Assembly (NCBI GenBank): GCA_034434635.1
Contig: DAOTYX010000073.1
Span: forward strand, 1-5,369
Direction of reading: 5' to 3'
DNA: 5,369 bases
DNA from: DAOTYX01 sp034434635
Lineage (GTDB): Bacteria > Chloroflexota > Anaerolineae > B4-G1 > DUEL01
In this document: positions 4,526 to 5,369 of the stretch, piece after piece
Layout: the number at the start of each line of letters is the position of its first letter
Position numbering within the stretch: position 1 is the stretch's first letter
Translations under genes and position numbers: made by a program
Notes under the pieces: generated by a model
The model's database searches: none
The model's input: only the letters and a program-made list of their open reading frames with translations
What the model was told of the DNA's origin: nothing

Positions 4526-5369
4526 TGTACCAGGCCAATGTCTCCCGCGCCCCCTCCTCGAACGGGGTGGGGGCGAAGCCCAGTTCCCGCTGCGCCTTCT
4601 CGATGCTCACGGGCCAATCGTAGAAGATGTACGGGTAGAGGCCGAGCGGGTAGTAGGGCTCGCGGCCGGTGACATGGGCCAGCGCGCTCCACGCCCAGGC
4701 CAGGACCACCATCCCCCAACCGGGCACCGGGATGAAGCGCGCGGGGCGCCCCAACACCCGTGCCACTGTCTCGCCCACCTGGCGCTGCGTGAGGCATTCG
4801 CCGCAGATGTTGTACACCTGTCCGATCCGACCGCGGCTCAGGGACAGATGGACGGCCTGGGCCACGTCGCGCACGAAGGTGGGGAAGGTGATGTGGCGCC
4901 CCCGGTGCACCTGGAGCGGCCGGCCCTGGAGCGGATCCTCGAAGAAGAGCCGGTTGGCGGCGTAGTGGCTGCCGGGGCCGTAGATGGCCCCCGGCCGCAG
5001 GACGATGACCGGCAGGCCGCTGGACAGGACCAGCCGCTCTGCCTCCAATTTGCTCTCCTGGTAGGCATCCCACGGGCGGCAGGGGGTTTCCTCGGTAATG
5101 GTCGCCCTCCGCGGCGGTCGGCCCACGACGGCGATGGTGGAGATGTGGACGAACCGCTCGACCCCTGTCTGCTGCGCTGCCGCCAGCAGGTTGCGCGTGC
5201 CGGCCACGTTGACCGCGAAGAAATCCCTCCGCCGGCCCCACAGGCGGAAGAGCGCGGCGGCGTGGACGGCCGCTGTGCAGCCGGAGAGGGCCTGGGTCAG
5301 GGCAGGGGGGTCGCGCAGGTCGCCCCAGGCGCGCTCCACGCCCAGCGACTCCAGGAAGGCGTGGTTGGA
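4494..5369 (-). CDS. NAD-dependent epimerase/dehydratase (extended SDR), 5' end cut by the window
   Basis: The minus-strand frame is open to the right edge; 291 residues are visible and the start is missing. A GTG at 5339 could be taken as a start, but the ten codons before it (SNHAFLESLG) continue the family pattern, so it is internal. The glycine-rich NAD-binding loop and about 40 residues lie off the window. Visible are GDLRDP (16-21), AVHAAALFRLWGRRRDFFAVN (34-54), GTRNLLAAA (57-65), HISTIAVVG (75-83) with the catalytic Ser/Thr, and AYQESK (102-107) giving the Tyr103-Lys107 pair. LRPGAIYGPG (124-133), FVRDVAQA (165-172) and YNICGE (186-191) complete the SDR fold. A 3-beta-HSD/HpnA-like tail, with VSIEKAQRELGF (254-265), closes it. 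The family oxidises, reduces or epimerises nucleotide sugars, sterol-like or flavonol-like substrates; which one is unknown. The last ten residues come from a heptamer repeat. Confidence 0.9.
   Translation of the reverse strand, partial: SNHAFLESLGVERAWGDLRDPPALTQALSGCTAAVHAAALFRLWGRRRDFFAVNVAGTRNLLAAAQQTGVERFVHISTIAVVGRPPRRATITEETPCRPWDAYQESKLEAERLVLSSGLPVIVLRPGAIYGPGSHYAANRLFFEDPLQGRPLQVHRGRHITFPTFVRDVAQAVHLSLSRGRIGQVYNICGECLTQRQVGETVARVLGRPARFIPVPGWGMVVLAWAWSALAHVTGREPYYPLGLYPYIFYDWPVSIEKAQRELGFAPTPFEEGARETLAWYSLKPETEPET

Noticed and set aside
5337..5339. GTG as the start codon of the epimerase.
   Set aside because: The frame stays open to the window edge with family-like residues before it, and the NAD-binding glycine motif that must precede is absent, so the gene is truncated by the window.

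Overview
This is a GC-rich window (by eye well over 60% G+C) carrying five protein genes, two of them cut by the window edges, plus an unusually dense set of short non-coding repeats and hairpins. The gene types (WbuB-like and MtfB-like glycosyltransferases, a small single-domain isocitrate/isopropylmalate-type dehydrogenase, a PPC/DUF296 protein and an extended-SDR epimerase) and the style of the repeats suggest a free-living bacterium. My best guess is Chloroflexota (Anaerolineae or a relative). That guess rests on general resemblance of proteins and repeats and not on a marker gene.

Layout. Positions 1-2336 (+) hold two family-4 glycosyltransferases overlapping by ATGA, apparently the downstream end of a surface-polysaccharide or glycan operon. 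Positions 2337-2803 hold no credible gene. They are packed with perfect or near-perfect inverted repeats, including an about 83-nt element present twice in tandem and a 20-bp-arm inverted repeat. A good sigma-70-type promoter (2804-2832) and a Shine-Dalgarno site then lead into a 363-residue beta-decarboxylating dehydrogenase (2872-3963, +). It meets the next gene head to tail-end (convergently) across a perfect 19-bp inverted repeat (3987-4025). On the minus strand lie a PPC-domain protein (4457-4005) and, upstream of it by 36 nt, an NAD-dependent epimerase/dehydratase that runs off the right edge (5369-4494).

How the parts relate. The two glycosyltransferases are almost certainly co-translated and would add successive sugars to one glycan. 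The dehydrogenase is probably its own transcription unit. The epimerase and PPC genes may share a transcript. No complete new defence, mobile or signalling system is visible. The most interesting signal is the repeat layer: both minus-strand genes end inside repeats that supply their last residues and stop codons, and the gap after the glycosyltransferases is a mosaic of several unrelated hairpin families.
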